A DNA stretch of 64,000 nt from Pseudorhodoplanes sp049324435 (GCA_049324435.1 JBMOOQ010000048.1:62001-126000), one strand, 5' to 3'. Counted from the first letter of the stretch, positions 1 through 9,423 are shown. The notes: generated from the letters alone by a model not told the origin. Made by a program: numbers and translations.

Positions 1-34
1 AACGAGAAGCCGCAGGCTCCGGGAGGATTTGTCG

Positions 35-1012
35 ATGCTCGCTCTGCGCCAGGTCGGCGGCGCCGTCGCCGCCGTTGCGATTGCCTTTTCGATTCCAGCT
101 CAGGCGTCCGCGCAGGAGCCGCCGCAGGTCATCAAGATCATGGTGGGATCGGTGGCCGGCGGCATCCTCGATCCATACGCGCGCATCGTCGGCGAGCACA
201 TGTCGAAGACGCTCGGTCGAACGATCATTGTCGAGAACAAGCCGGGTGCGAACGGCACCATTGCCGCGCAATTCGTGGTCGATCAGCCTGCGGACGGAAC
301 CTGGCTGTGGGTCGGAACCCAGGCGATGACCGAGATCAATCCGAGCGCCTACAGAAATCTGCGCTGGAGCATCGACGATTTCATTCCGATCGTGAAGGGG
401 GTCGAGGCGCCGCTGGTGTTCGCCGTGCATCCGAGCGTACCGGCCAAAAACCTCAGCGAGTGGGTTGCATGGGTGAAGGCCAATCCCGGCAAGCTCGGCT
501 ACGCATCGTTCAGCCCCGGCACCCCCTCTGCCTTCCTTGGGCATCAATTGAACAAGCGGTTCGGCCTCGACCTCGCGCACATCGTCTACAAGGGGTCCGG
601 CCCGCAGACCCAGGACATGGTCGCAGGTCATTCGCTGATGGGCTTCATGCAGCTCGGCAACGCGATCCCGCACATCAAGGCCGGCAAGCTGGTTCCGATC
701 GCGGTGACGAGCGCAAAGCGCTCGCGGTTTCTCCCCGAGGTTCCGACCTTCGCCGAGCTTGGCTACGACGACTTCACGGCGATGGTATGGTTTGGCCTGC
801 TCACCAAGAAGGGAACGCCCGAGCCGATCGTGAAGGCGTATATCGCCGCCGCCGAGAAAGCCCACAGCGATCCGGATGTCCGGTCGAAATTCGAAAACCA
901 GGGCATGGAAGCCACTGGCATCACCGGACCGGAGAAACTCACCGCCGACATCAAGACCCAGATCGAGCGGTGGCGGAAAATCGTCGACGAAACCGGCTTC
1001 AAGGCAGATTGA
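35..1012 (+). CDS. Bug/TctC-family tripartite tricarboxylate transporter substrate-binding protein
   Basis: Periplasmic solute receptor of the Bug (TctC) family, 325 aa against a usual 320-330. A signal peptide (hydrophobic run about residues 8-20, likely cut after ASA at 24-26) is followed by the family's opening block, with PGANGTIAA at residues 70-78. The start was set at ATG 35 because GGAGG at 22-26 lies 8 nt upstream; an in-frame TTG at 29 is too close to that site. No TctA/TctB membrane genes are visible nearby, so it may be an orphan receptor, as many Bug proteins are. The ligand cannot be told from the sequence. Confidence 0.88.
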   Translation: MLALRQVGGAVAAVAIAFSIPAQASAQEPPQVIKIMVGSVAGGILDPYARIVGEHMSKTLGRTIIVENKPGANGTIAAQFVVDQPADGTWLWVGTQAMTEINPSAYRNLRWSIDDFIPIVKGVEAPLVFAVHPSVPAKNLSEWVAWVKANPGKLGYASFSPGTPSAFLGHQLNKRFGLDLAHIVYKGSGPQTQDMVAGHSLMGFMQLGNAIPHIKAGKLVPIAVTSAKRSRFLPEVPTFAELGYDDFTAMVWFGLLTKKGTPEPIVKAYIAAAEKAHSDPDVRSKFENQGMEATGITGPEKLTADIKTQIERWRKIVDETGFKAD

Positions 1013-1019
1013 TTAGGCG

Positions 1020-1160
1020 CTCGTGTCCCGGGCGCAGCGCATCGTGAAACGGTGCGCTGCAGAACCGGGACCGACATTCTCGCTGCCTGTGGGAGTGGGT
1101 CCCGGTTCTGCGGCGCATCACTGGGCTTCGCTCCGCGCTGCGCCGCGCCCGGGACACGAG
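1020..1160. repeat. nested palindromic intergenic element
   Basis: About 140 bp filling the gap between two convergent genes. Outer arms: 1020-1040 and 1135-1160, complementary apart from a 5-nt insertion in the right arm. Inner arms: 1054-1072 and 1098-1116, 18 of 19 positions complementary. The RNA or single strand would fold into a long two-tier hairpin. It resembles the dispersed palindromic repeats common between genes in Bradyrhizobium-like genomes. It may also end transcription from both sides, though it lacks a T-run. Confidence 0.7.
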
Positions 1161-1164
1161 ACCT

Positions 1165-2763
1165 CTACGCCCGTCCGACCGGATAGGGCACCGTATCGGT
1201 ATGCTCGATTTCGAGCTGCACCAGCCGCTCCATCAGCCGCGCCTTGAGACCGGCATGCTCGGGCTTGTCCCAGAGATTGTCGAACTCGCCGGGGTCATTT
1301 TGCAGGTCGTATAATTCGCCAAAGTCTTGATCCGACATAACCGTCATGCGGTAGCGCTGATCGACGATGGTGTGCCAGCGCGGCATGTGATCGACGTCCT
1401 TGTCGCTCATCTGGTGCTCGTATTGCACGAAGGCGCAATCGCGCACCGCACGCCCGTCCGGTCCCATCGAGGGCAGCAGGCTCCTGCCCTGCAGGCCGAC
1501 ATAGGGCGCGATGCGGGCGCGATCGAGCACGGTCGCCGGGATGTCGATGGTCGAGCCGATCGCATCAGTTGCAGCGGCCGCCGGCGCCTGCGGGTCGGAC
1601 CAGATGAACGGCACATGCAAAATGCTCTGGTATTGCTCGCAGCCTTTCAGCAGCAGCCGGTGGTCGCCGAGGTGATCGCCATGATCGGTGGTGAAGATCA
1701 GCACAGTATTGTCGCGCTGGCCTGATGCATCGAGTGCGCGAAGCACCCGGCCGATGGCGTCGTCGATGCAGGCGATCATCCCGCAGGTCAGCGCCTGCGC
1801 CTCCTGCGCCTCGCGGGCCGAGGTGCCGATCGAGCGCATGCCGTGAAGATTGGCCTTGCCGCTGGCGCGCTCGTCGAGCGCCTGCTGGACGAGCGGAGGC
1901 GGCGTCCAGTCGTTTCTGCGAAACGCCTCCGGTACAGGGAATTGCTCCGGCTTGTACATATCCCAGTATTTGCCGGGCGGATTGAACGGGTGATGCGGGT
2001 CGGGGAACGAGACGGTCAGGAAGAACGGCTCGGATTTCTTGTTGCGCGCACCCAAATAGGCTTCGGCCCGGTCGGCGAGATAACTGGTCGAATAGAGCTC
2101 CTCGGGAATGCGCGTGCGATAGGCCTGCGGCACGATGTAATCGTGCGGTGCGCTGTTCTCCGGCCCGAGCAAGGAGAGCGCCGCAGGGTCTTTGTCCCGC
2201 AGCCAGGCGCGGTAGTCACCGCCCACGTTGTCGCCATGGCCGGTGACCACTTCGACATGGCCATAGCCATAAAACGGCGTTGCGATATGCGCGCCTGGCT
2301 CTTCCCAATAGGCCGGCAGTTCCTGCCGATAGCTCTCGCCGGTCAGGTCGATCCGCATCGCCTGGCGCAAACCGGGGGAGGGCTGGCGATAGCCGTCACG
2401 CGGCGGCGCGGGGTAGGAGAGGGCAGGCGTGCTGGTGAAATTCTGCAAGTGGCTCTTGCCGATCAGCGCCGTGTCGTAGCCGGCGTCGCGCAGCAGGTCG
2501 ACGAAGGTCACGCTGTCCTGTGGCAACGGGATGCCGTTCGAGCGCACGCCGTGCACCGCAGGCATCCGCCCGGTCATGAGTGACGCGCGGTTCGGCATGC
2601 AGACCGGGCTCGCCACGTAGAATTTCCGGAACCGGGTCCCGCGCGCCGCAATCGAATCGATGTGCGGCGTGCGCAGGACCGGATGGCCGTAGCAGCCGAG
2701 ATAATCGGCGCGGTGCTGGTCGGTGATGAAGAGTATGAAGTTCGGCGGGGCTTTGTCGGGCAT
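1165..2763 (-). CDS. sulfatase / phosphonate monoester hydrolase-like hydrolase
   Basis: Alkaline-phosphatase-superfamily hydrolase of the sulfatase family, 532 aa. The active-site motif CMPNRASLMTGR has Cys55, which in type I sulfatases is oxidised to formylglycine by a separate enzyme. The N-terminal metal motif reads DQHRAD (from about residue 15) rather than DDxR, a form also seen in phosphonate monoester hydrolases. A second metal-binding block, TTDHGDHLGDH, lies in the C-terminal half. No signal peptide is obvious, so the enzyme is probably cytoplasmic. Substrate (sulfate or phosphate/phosphonate ester) is not decidable by eye. It is convergent with the Bug receptor gene, with a palindromic repeat between. 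Confidence 0.88.
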   Translation of the reverse strand: MPDKAPPNFILFITDQHRADYLGCYGHPVLRTPHIDSIAARGTRFRKFYVASPVCMPNRASLMTGRMPAVHGVRSNGIPLPQDSVTFVDLLRDAGYDTALIGKSHLQNFTSTPALSYPAPPRDGYRQPSPGLRQAMRIDLTGESYRQELPAYWEEPGAHIATPFYGYGHVEVVTGHGDNVGGDYRAWLRDKDPAALSLLGPENSAPHDYIVPQAYRTRIPEELYSTSYLADRAEAYLGARNKKSEPFFLTVSFPDPHHPFNPPGKYWDMYKPEQFPVPEAFRRNDWTPPPLVQQALDERASGKANLHGMRSIGTSAREAQEAQALTCGMIACIDDAIGRVLRALDASGQRDNTVLIFTTDHGDHLGDHRLLLKGCEQYQSILHVPFIWSDPQAPAAAATDAIGSTIDIPATVLDRARIAPYVGLQGRSLLPSMGPDGRAVRDCAFVQYEHQMSDKDVDHMPRWHTIVDQRYRMTVMSDQDFGELYDLQNDPGEFDNLWDKPEHAGLKARLMERLVQLEIEHTDTVPYPVGRA

Positions 2764-2968
2764 GCGGGACTTAACCTAGACGGCCTGATCGAGATCGGAA
2801 AGTGGCGCGCGCGGGGGCGACGATTTCGAATCGGGCCGTCATCCCGTCATCCGCAAAGTGTTTAACGAAGCGTTCGCAATTTGCGGCTAACTTTGTCGCA
2901 TCATCAAAGCTGCGTCAGCCGGCTGCAAGTTTCGCGGGGGCCGGCCGACGCCAACGAACGAAAAAGCC

Positions 2969-3106
2969 ATGGTCTACAAGCTCGCCGCCGCGCTGCAGGC
3001 TCTGCTGAAACGTTTGACCACGCACGACAGGTATCGCCCCGAGCGCCATTATATGCGCGGACCGGGTCCGAAGGCCCGCGCCGTCGCCGCCCAGCAGCGC
3101 CTCTGA
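2969..3106 (+). CDS. small basic hypothetical protein (45 aa)
   Basis: A short open frame ATG 2969 to TGA 3106 encodes a 45-residue basic protein beginning MVYKLAAALQALLKRL and ending in AVAAQQRL. No recognised domain; the N-terminal half could be an amphipathic helix. There is no clear ribosome binding site. It lies between a sulfatase and a GST gene, both on the other strand. Nothing else is seen in 2764-2968. It may be a chance frame. Confidence 0.3.
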   Translation: MVYKLAAALQALLKRLTTHDRYRPERHYMRGPGPKARAVAAQQRL

Positions 3107-3119
3107 GAGCCCTGGCGCC

Positions 3120-3821
3120 TCAGAAATCCAGATCCGCGTAATGCGGCGCCGGCGGCAGCGCGCCCGAGACATCGGCCAGGATCGGACGGAAGGACGGCCG
3201 CGACTTCATGCGGGCATACCAGTTCTTGGCGTGGTCATGCTCGCCCCACGGGACGTCGCCGAGATAATCCACGACCGACAGATGAGCCGCAGCCGCGAGA
3301 TCGGCAAAGGTCAGACGATTGCCGGCGAGCCAGTCGCGCTGGCCTGACAGCCAGTTGATATAGGCGAGGTGATAGCGGACGTTCTTGCGCGCGGCGCGCA
3401 TCACGTCGGTATCGGGGGGCCCGCCGCCCTGATCCGGGGTCATGAACCGCTTGTGCAGCCGCTCGTTGGTGAGCGGGCCGGAAACCTCCGCCCAAAACTT
3501 CTCCGCAAACCAGGCCATGAGCCGCCGGACCTCGACCCGCTGAACGGGATCGGTGCCGATCAGATTACGGTCCGTCACTCCGTCGCCCAAAGAGCCGTGC
3601 ATTTCCGACAGAAACTCGGCGATCACGGTTGCCCCCGGCACCGCCGAGAGTCCCTCTACGAGCAGCACAGGGGTCTGGCCGGCCGGATTAAGGATCAGAA
3701 ACTCCTCGCGGCGTTCCCAGACCCGCTCTTCGGCAAGCTCGGCTTCAAGGTCAAACTCCTCGAGCGCCAGCCGGACGAAGCGGGAATGCGGGCAGAACGG
3801 GTGATGAAACAGGGTCAGCAT
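3120..3821 (-). CDS. glutathione S-transferase family protein
   Basis: Cytosolic GST-fold protein, 233 aa. The N-terminal thioredoxin-like domain starts MLTLFHHPFCPHSRFVRLAL, with a CPHS stretch, and holds the cis-proline segment NPAGQTPVLL at about residues 45-54 that contacts glutathione. The helical C-terminal domain carries the N-capping segment LTFADLAAAAHLS near residue 170. The exact class and substrate are not evident. The gene stands alone and is divergent from uppP. Confidence 0.85.
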   Translation of the reverse strand: MLTLFHHPFCPHSRFVRLALEEFDLEAELAEERVWERREEFLILNPAGQTPVLLVEGLSAVPGATVIAEFLSEMHGSLGDGVTDRNLIGTDPVQRVEVRRLMAWFAEKFWAEVSGPLTNERLHKRFMTPDQGGGPPDTDVMRAARKNVRYHLAYINWLSGQRDWLAGNRLTFADLAAAAHLSVVDYLGDVPWGEHDHAKNWYARMKSRPSFRPILADVSGALPPAPHYADLDF

Positions 3822-3978
3822 TCGGCCTTACGAATCATGGCAACGACGCCGCGGATAATGCTGTAAAAAGCGGCGAAGTGTTGAGTTATCGGAAATTTCA
3901 TTGCCGGGCGGCCGGGTTCGCGTCACAAGAGCCGCAGTTCCGGTCCTGTGGGCCGGGGGCGCGTTGGGGCTTTTCAGC

Positions 3979-4782
3979 ATGAGCGATCTCGTCAAGGCGG
4001 CCGTCCTCGGCATTATCGAGGGCTTGACCGAATTCCTGCCTGTCTCATCGACCGGCCACCTGCTGCTGCTGCAACGGTTCCTCGGGTTTTCCGACGACGA
4101 TTTCGGAAAGACATTTGTCGTATTGATCCAGCTCGGAGCGATCCTGGCCATTCTGTCGATCTATTTTCACAAGCTGTGGCGTCTGGTCCTCGGCCTGGTC
4201 TCCGATCCGGCATCCCGCAATTTCGTGATCGGCGTCCTGGTCGCGTTCCTGCCGGCAGCGCTGATCGGCGCCGCAGCGCACTCGATCATCAAATCCTATC
4301 TCTTCAACGCGTGGGTGGTGTGCTTCACGCTGATTGCCGGTGGCGCGGTATTGCTCTGGGTCGATCAACTGGAGTTCAAGCCGCGATACCGCGATGTGAT
4401 GCAATTCTCATTGCCGATGTACCTGATGATCGGCGTCTGCCAGTGTTTTGCGATGATTCCCGGCGTGTCGCGATCCGGCGCCACGATCGTGTCGGCGATG
4501 CTGCTCGGCGCGGACAAGCGGTCGGCGGCGGAATTTTCCTTCTTTCTGGCAATGCCGACGATGGCGGGCGCGTTCACGCTCGATCTGATCAAGAACCACG
4601 ATCAGCTGTCGTCCCACAACATTGCGCTGGTCGCGATCGGTTTCGCCTGCTCGTTCATCGCCGGCTATATCGTCGTGAGGACGTTCCTCGACTATGTCTC
4701 GCGCCACGGTTTTGCGCTGTTCGCGTGGTGGCGCGTGATCGTCGGAACGATGGGACTGGTACTGCTCGCGGTAGGCTTCTGA
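3979..4782 (+). CDS. uppP: undecaprenyl-diphosphatase UppP (BacA)
   Basis: Integral membrane phosphatase that dephosphorylates undecaprenyl diphosphate to recycle the lipid carrier for peptidoglycan and other envelope polymers. The 267-aa product has the family's first motif EGLTEFLPVSSTGHL (residues 14-28; Glu14, Glu18, Ser24, His27 are the expected catalytic/binding residues) and the second motif PGVSRSG with Arg165. Several hydrophobic segments follow, as expected for the polytopic family. The start ATG 3979 (MSDLVKAAVLG) is chosen because homologues begin there; the frame runs upstream as a Pro/Arg-rich stretch without homology. Confidence 0.95.
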   Translation: MSDLVKAAVLGIIEGLTEFLPVSSTGHLLLLQRFLGFSDDDFGKTFVVLIQLGAILAILSIYFHKLWRLVLGLVSDPASRNFVIGVLVAFLPAALIGAAAHSIIKSYLFNAWVVCFTLIAGGAVLLWVDQLEFKPRYRDVMQFSLPMYLMIGVCQCFAMIPGVSRSGATIVSAMLLGADKRSAAEFSFFLAMPTMAGAFTLDLIKNHDQLSSHNIALVAIGFACSFIAGYIVVRTFLDYVSRHGFALFAWWRVIVGTMGLVLLAVGF

Positions 4783-4792
4783 ACGCACCCGC

Positions 4793-5767
4793 TTACGCGA
4801 AGCGGCCGGTGCGGAACTGGCCGGTGCGGCGGAACCGCCAGAGATAGTTCGGCACGATCGCCTCGTAGGACGCCGGCGTGATGCCGAGGCCCTGCAAGGT
4901 GCGACGGTCGCGGATCGCCTCCTCGGATACGACATTGTCGCGTCGCAGCAGCTCGACCTGGTCCGGCGTCAGCGGCGGGTTCGGCAGGAACTGCAGGAAC
5001 CAGGCCTGCATCTTCGCCAGCCCGAACGGCAGCGGGATGAGCAGCCGCGAGCGTTCGGTCACGGCCAGGATGTATTCCATGATCTCGCGCATGGTGCGCA
5101 CCTCCGGTCCGCCGAATTCGTAGGTTCGGCCTGCGCCGGTCGCCTTCTCGACCAGATCGGCGATTGCTTCCGCGACATCGCCCGCGAAAACCGGCTGCAG
5201 CCGGGTGTGTCCGCCGCCGATCAGCGGCAGCGCCGGCAGGAAGCGGGCAAGCGACCCGAAGCGGTTGAAGAAATCGTCTTCCGGACCGAACACAACCGAG
5301 GGCCGGACGATCACGGCCTCCGGCAACGCCGCGCGTACTGCCCGCTCGCCGCGCGCCTTCGATTGCGCGTAGAGCGAGGGCGACGTCTCGTCGGCACCGA
5401 TCGCCGACACATGGACCAGCCGCGCACCATGGGCATGGGCTGCGAGCGCCACCTGTTCGGCGCCGAAATGCTGAACGGCCTCAAAGCTCTGCCGCCCGCG
5501 CTCGAACAGGATCCCGACCAGATTGATGGCGACCGAGGCGTCGCGAACGGCGGCTTCCACCGACGCCGGGTAGCGCAGATTGGCCTGGACTGCGTGAATC
5601 TGGCCGACGGTTCCGAGCGGCTGCAGGTGTCCGGCCAGTTCCGGCCGCCGCACAGCGACGCGAATGCGGTACCGTCGCTTCGCCAGCGCCCGCACCACAT
5701 GGCGCCCGAGAAACCCGGAGCCGCCGAAAACCGTGATCAGGGTGTCCGAATTGGTCTGGATGGCCAT
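4793..5767 (-). CDS. complex I NDUFA9-like atypical SDR family protein
   Basis: NAD(P)-binding atypical short-chain dehydrogenase of the NDUFA9/YfcH-like family, about 324 aa. The Rossmann glycine motif VFGGSGFLGRHVVRAL lies at about residues 13-28, followed by a sugar-epimerase-like fold. Alphaproteobacterial members resemble the mitochondrial complex I subunit NDUFA9, but here there are no nuo genes nearby, so a link to NADH dehydrogenase is only by homology. The start ATG 5767 places the Rossmann strand at the usual distance; the frame is open to 5872. Convergent with uppP, 10 bp apart. Confidence 0.82.
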   Translation of the reverse strand: MAIQTNSDTLITVFGGSGFLGRHVVRALAKRRYRIRVAVRRPELAGHLQPLGTVGQIHAVQANLRYPASVEAAVRDASVAINLVGILFERGRQSFEAVQHFGAEQVALAAHAHGARLVHVSAIGADETSPSLYAQSKARGERAVRAALPEAVIVRPSVVFGPEDDFFNRFGSLARFLPALPLIGGGHTRLQPVFAGDVAEAIADLVEKATGAGRTYEFGGPEVRTMREIMEYILAVTERSRLLIPLPFGLAKMQAWFLQFLPNPPLTPDQVELLRRDNVVSEEAIRDRRTLQGLGITPASYEAIVPNYLWRFRRTGQFRTGRFA

Positions 5768-5889
5768 GAGATCTGCCCCGGAATCCGTCGCCGACTGGCG
5801 ATCTGTGCGGGATACCGCAAGGTTTTCGGCCTGTACAGGTGTCCCATCGTTGACAATGGCGGACCGCGCCAACTATGTGTCTGCCCGTT

Positions 5890-5974
5890 GCCCAGGTGGC
5901 GGAATTGGTAGACGCGCTGGTTTCAGGTACCAGTGGTGAAAGCCGTGGAGGTTCGAGTCCTCTCCTGGGCACCA
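5890..5974 (+). tRNA. tRNA-Leu (anticodon CAG)
   Basis: An 85-nt class II tRNA. The acceptor stem pairs 5890-5896 (GCCCAGG) with 5964-5970 (CCTGGGC), followed by an encoded ACCA. The anticodon loop TTCAGGT lies between CTGGT and ACCAG arms and gives CAG, which reads the leucine codon CUG. A long variable arm and the T-loop GGTTCGAGTCC are present, as expected for leucine tRNAs. Confidence 0.97.
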
Positions 5975-6099
5975 TCCCCTTGATCGATAGTTAAGCAGCG
6001 GTTGCCACGATTGATCGATAGCGGCCGCCGTCCTTGAAACTTCCCTAAAATCCACCGGCTAGACGTGAATCCAACTGGGTCTTTTTCTCAGGTGGATCC

Positions 6100-8577
6100 A
6101 TGCCCCGTGCGCGTCAGTCCCGTGCCGCGTCTGCTTTTGACGTACAGCCGATCACGTTGACGCCCGGCGACCCTGCGCCGCTCCTCGTACCGGACGAACT
6201 CAGCTTCGGCGGCGCAGAGGCGAACGCGCTGCCGGATCAGGCCAGGTTTTCGATCGCCGAATCGATCGACGCCTTCGTCTTTTTCGCGGACATCGAGACC
6301 GTCGCCAGGCCGGTCGATTGGGGTGCGCGGTCGTCTGACGTTGATGGATCGGATGTTTGCCTTGCAGACCGCGAGCAAGCGTCAGATTTGGCCGGTCTGT
6401 TTGGCATAGCGGCCAACACGCTCCATTTCCCGACGTCGCAGCCGGCGGCGGTAATGTCCGGCGCTGCGGCTGGGCCGGAGAGCCGCTTGTCCTTTGCGGG
6501 ATGGTCGGCCGGGACTGCGCCATCGCAGCCGCTCGAGTCGTTGCCCTTGCAATTCTCCGCTACGCTCGCGCTGCAGATCGAAGCAATCGCATCCGGAATT
6601 CATGCTCTCGACTGCGCCGCAGGCGCACCTGCGGCCACCGGCTTCGAGGCATCGGCTGCCGACAGTGCGGCGGCACCCGCTGTTTGCGCATGCTGCGCTT
6701 TCACCTACGGCAAGGGCGAGCCGGCGCCGCAAACCGACGACTACAGCCTGTCGGGCACCAAATGGGGATCGACTGGGTCCATGGGCAGCTTCGGCGGCAC
6801 GGTCACCTGGAGCATCGTAGGCGCCGGCTGGACCAACCAGACCGGTGTCGGATTCTTCAGCGGCTCGACGGTGTCGCTTTCGAGCGTGTTCAATTTCGAC
6901 TATGTCGCAGTGCTCAATCAGGCCTTCGCCGCCTGGTCTGCGGTCGCCAATATCAATTTCGTGCAGGTCGCGGATGGCGGCGGTCATATCGGGATCGGCA
7001 ACAGCGCCTATATCCGTGTCTGCGCCGGCTATATCGACGGCAACTACAATGTGCTCGGCCGCGCGTTCTATCCGGCGACGGCCGGCAATGCGCAGAATTA
7101 CGCCTATTCCGGCGACATGGTGTTCGACAGCGGCGAAGCGAGTTTCTGGACCGCGAGCAGCCTGCTTGCCGTAGCGACACACGAAATCGGCCACGCCATC
7201 GGGCTGGGTCATTCCAGCATCATGAATGCGCTGATGGCCCCCTACTACAATCCCTCGATCACGACACCGCAGCAGGATGACATTGCCGGCGCCCGAGCGA
7301 TCTACGGCGCCGCAGGCTCGACAACGCCGCCGGCGGCGCAGGACGATTATGCGGACCATCGAACCGATACCACGGCAGCTTTAGGTCAGCTGGCGGGCGG
7401 GGGATCGGTCACCGGCACACTTGAAACCGTTGGCGATCGCGACTGGTTCCGCATCACGCTGACGGCCGGGGTCAACTACACATTCGATCTCAGGGGCGCG
7501 GCCAGCAATGGAGGCACCCTGATCGACCCATATCTCTATCTCTACAGCAGTTCCGGAAAACTGCTGACGTCCAACGACGATGGCGGGGCTTCAACGGATT
7601 CGCGGATCGTCTTTATCGCCGCGACGTCCGGAACCTATTATCTCGCCGCGGCGGCCTACAATGACGGCTATGCCGGTACATACCGGATCGAGACGACCGT
7701 CACGCTCCCCGAAGTCTATGGTGACGATAACGACAATACATTCGTTGCGACCGCCCTGCGCGAAGTCTTCATCGGGTATGGTGGAATCGACACGGTCAGC
7801 TATGCCAATCATACCGGGGCAACCGGAATCGTGGCCAATCTCGGCAGTCCTTCGTCCAATACCGGCTCTGCTGCGCGCGACGGCTATGTGTCGATCGAGA
7901 ACCTGATCGGATCGGCGCTGGCGGACAAACTGACCGGCAATTCCGGCAACAACATCCTCGAAGGCGGTGCGGGCGCCGACTCGCTCAACGGCGGCGGCGG
8001 AATCGATCTTGCGAGTTATGCCAATGCATCGGCCGGCGTGACTGCGAGTCTGGCAAATCGCAGCATCAATACCGGAGACGCATTGGGCGATACATACAGT
8101 TCGATCGAGGGGCTGATCGGCTCGGCCTTTGACGACATCCTCATCGGCAGCAACAGCAATGCGGACAGGATCGCCGGCGGCGCCGGCAACGATGTCATCA
8201 ATGGCGGCGGAAAAGCTGATACGCTCACCGGGGGCGCCGGGTGCGATCATTTCGTATTTTCCAAGTCGAGCGACGGCGGCGATCTGATCACCGACTTCAC
8301 AACAGGCGAGGACCTGATCGGAATCGTCAGAGCGGGATTTGGCATCAACGCCCTGGTGGATCATGAGGCCGGCGGCATGCTCGACTTTGCGGCGGAATAT
8401 TTTGTCAGCAACACGACGGGGCGCGCCACCGTCTCGGGGCATGGCCAGTTCATCTTCGATCAGACAACCGACCGGTTGCTTTGGGATCCGGATGGAACGG
8501 GGCGCAAGGCAGCGGTCGTCATTGCCAGATTTGCCACCGATGTCGATCTGAATGCGGGCGACCTCTATCTGATTTGA
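6100..8577 (+). CDS. matrixin/serralysin-like zinc metalloprotease with PPC domain and RTX repeats
   Basis: Predicted secreted protease, 825 aa. The zinc site HEIGHAIGLGH occupies residues 361-371 (His361, His365, His371 ligands, Glu362 catalytic), followed by a likely Met-turn in ALMAPYYNP. After it comes a bacterial pre-peptidase C-terminal (PPC) beta domain (about residues 420-540), then two groups of glycine/aspartate calcium-binding repeats (GGAGADSLNGGGG; GGAGNDVINGGG) and a haemolysin-like C-terminus. There is no Sec signal peptide. RTX repeats plus this C-terminus suggest type I secretion, but no ABC exporter or TolC gene is nearby. The first 200 residues have no recognised domain. 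AGGTGG lies just before the ATG. Confidence 0.9.
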   Translation: MPRARQSRAASAFDVQPITLTPGDPAPLLVPDELSFGGAEANALPDQARFSIAESIDAFVFFADIETVARPVDWGARSSDVDGSDVCLADREQASDLAGLFGIAANTLHFPTSQPAAVMSGAAAGPESRLSFAGWSAGTAPSQPLESLPLQFSATLALQIEAIASGIHALDCAAGAPAATGFEASAADSAAAPAVCACCAFTYGKGEPAPQTDDYSLSGTKWGSTGSMGSFGGTVTWSIVGAGWTNQTGVGFFSGSTVSLSSVFNFDYVAVLNQAFAAWSAVANINFVQVADGGGHIGIGNSAYIRVCAGYIDGNYNVLGRAFYPATAGNAQNYAYSGDMVFDSGEASFWTASSLLAVATHEIGHAIGLGHSSIMNALMAPYYNPSITTPQQDDIAGARAIYGAAGSTTPPAAQDDYADHRTDTTAALGQLAGGGSVTGTLETVGDRDWFRITLTAGVNYTFDLRGAASNGGTLIDPYLYLYSSSGKLLTSNDDGGASTDSRIVFIAATSGTYYLAAAAYNDGYAGTYRIETTVTLPEVYGDDNDNTFVATALREVFIGYGGIDTVSYANHTGATGIVANLGSPSSNTGSAARDGYVSIENLIGSALADKLTGNSGNNILEGGAGADSLNGGGGIDLASYANASAGVTASLANRSINTGDALGDTYSSIEGLIGSAFDDILIGSNSNADRIAGGAGNDVINGGGKADTLTGGAGCDHFVFSKSSDGGDLITDFTTGEDLIGIVRAGFGINALVDHEAGGMLDFAAEYFVSNTTGRATVSGHGQFIFDQTTDRLLWDPDGTGRKAAVVIARFATDVDLNAGDLYLI

Positions 8578-8706
8578 CGCCGTTGCGGGCTTGCCCCGCC
8601 GGTAAGGCCGCACGCGGCGCCGAAAGCGCTGCCGCTGGCGATTGCGGATTGACTGAGCCACTGCATCGGTTGATATCCGGAACACTATAACGGTTACGGA
8701 ACCTGC

Positions 8707-9321
8707 ATGACCATCCGCCTGCACCGCGGCGACCTGCCCGATCTGTCGCGCTATACGCATTCGGTTGCGATCGACACCGAGACGCTGGGGCTGAATCCGC
8801 ATCGCGACCGGCTGTGCGTGGTGCAGCTGTCGCCGGGCGACGGTTCGGCCGATGTGGTGCAAATCCCGGCGGGTGGCGCCGATGCGCCCAATCTGAAGAA
8901 GCTGCTGGCCGATCCGGCGATCCTCAAGATTTTCCATTATGCGCGCTTCGACGTCGCCGTGCTGTCGAATGCGTTCGGCGTTTGGCCGATGCCGCTCTAC
9001 TGCACGAAGATCGCCTCGCGCCTGACCCGCACCTACACCGACAGGCACGGCCTGAAGGATCTCGTGCGCGAGCTTCTCGGCATTGACCTGTCCAAACAGC
9101 AGCAATCCTCGGACTGGGGTGCCGAGGTCCTGTCCGAGCCCCAGGTCGCCTATGCGGCCTCCGACGTCCTCTATCTGCATGCCGTCAAGGAGAAACTCGA
9201 CGCCATGCTGGCCCGGGAGGGCCGCGCCGACATTGCGGAGGCCTGCTTCCAGTTTCTGCCGCACCGGGCACGGCTCGATCTGATGGGCTGGGCGGAAGAG
9301 GACATTTTCTCCCATTCCTGA
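8707..9321 (+). CDS. ribonuclease D-type 3'-5' exonuclease, short form
   Basis: DEDDy-family 3'-5' exoribonuclease, 204 aa. Motif I is IDTET (Asp23, Glu25), motif II HYARFDV (Asp82), motif III YAASDVLYLH (Tyr149, Asp153), a complete catalytic set. It lacks the C-terminal HRDC domains of full-length RNase D (about 380 aa), so only the nuclease core remains; such short forms are widespread in Alphaproteobacteria. The likely role is trimming of 3' ends of stable RNA precursors. It precedes the lptC-lptA-lptB genes on the same strand. Confidence 0.88.
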   Translation: MTIRLHRGDLPDLSRYTHSVAIDTETLGLNPHRDRLCVVQLSPGDGSADVVQIPAGGADAPNLKKLLADPAILKIFHYARFDVAVLSNAFGVWPMPLYCTKIASRLTRTYTDRHGLKDLVRELLGIDLSKQQQSSDWGAEVLSEPQVAYAASDVLYLHAVKEKLDAMLAREGRADIAEACFQFLPHRARLDLMGWAEEDIFSHS

Positions 9322-9423
9322 GGCTCCCGCCGTGCCGGGGCCATATTCAGGCGCGATTTTCCGCCCCTTCCGAGGTAAGATGGTCAAGGGTGACCATCGA
9401 ATCCGGACAGGACGACGCTCTCC

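Noticed and set aside
7591..9387. 598-codon open frame on the minus strand
   Set aside because: Antisense to the metalloprotease and RNase D genes, which have clear catalytic motifs; the frame has no recognisable domain and arises from GC-rich codon bias.
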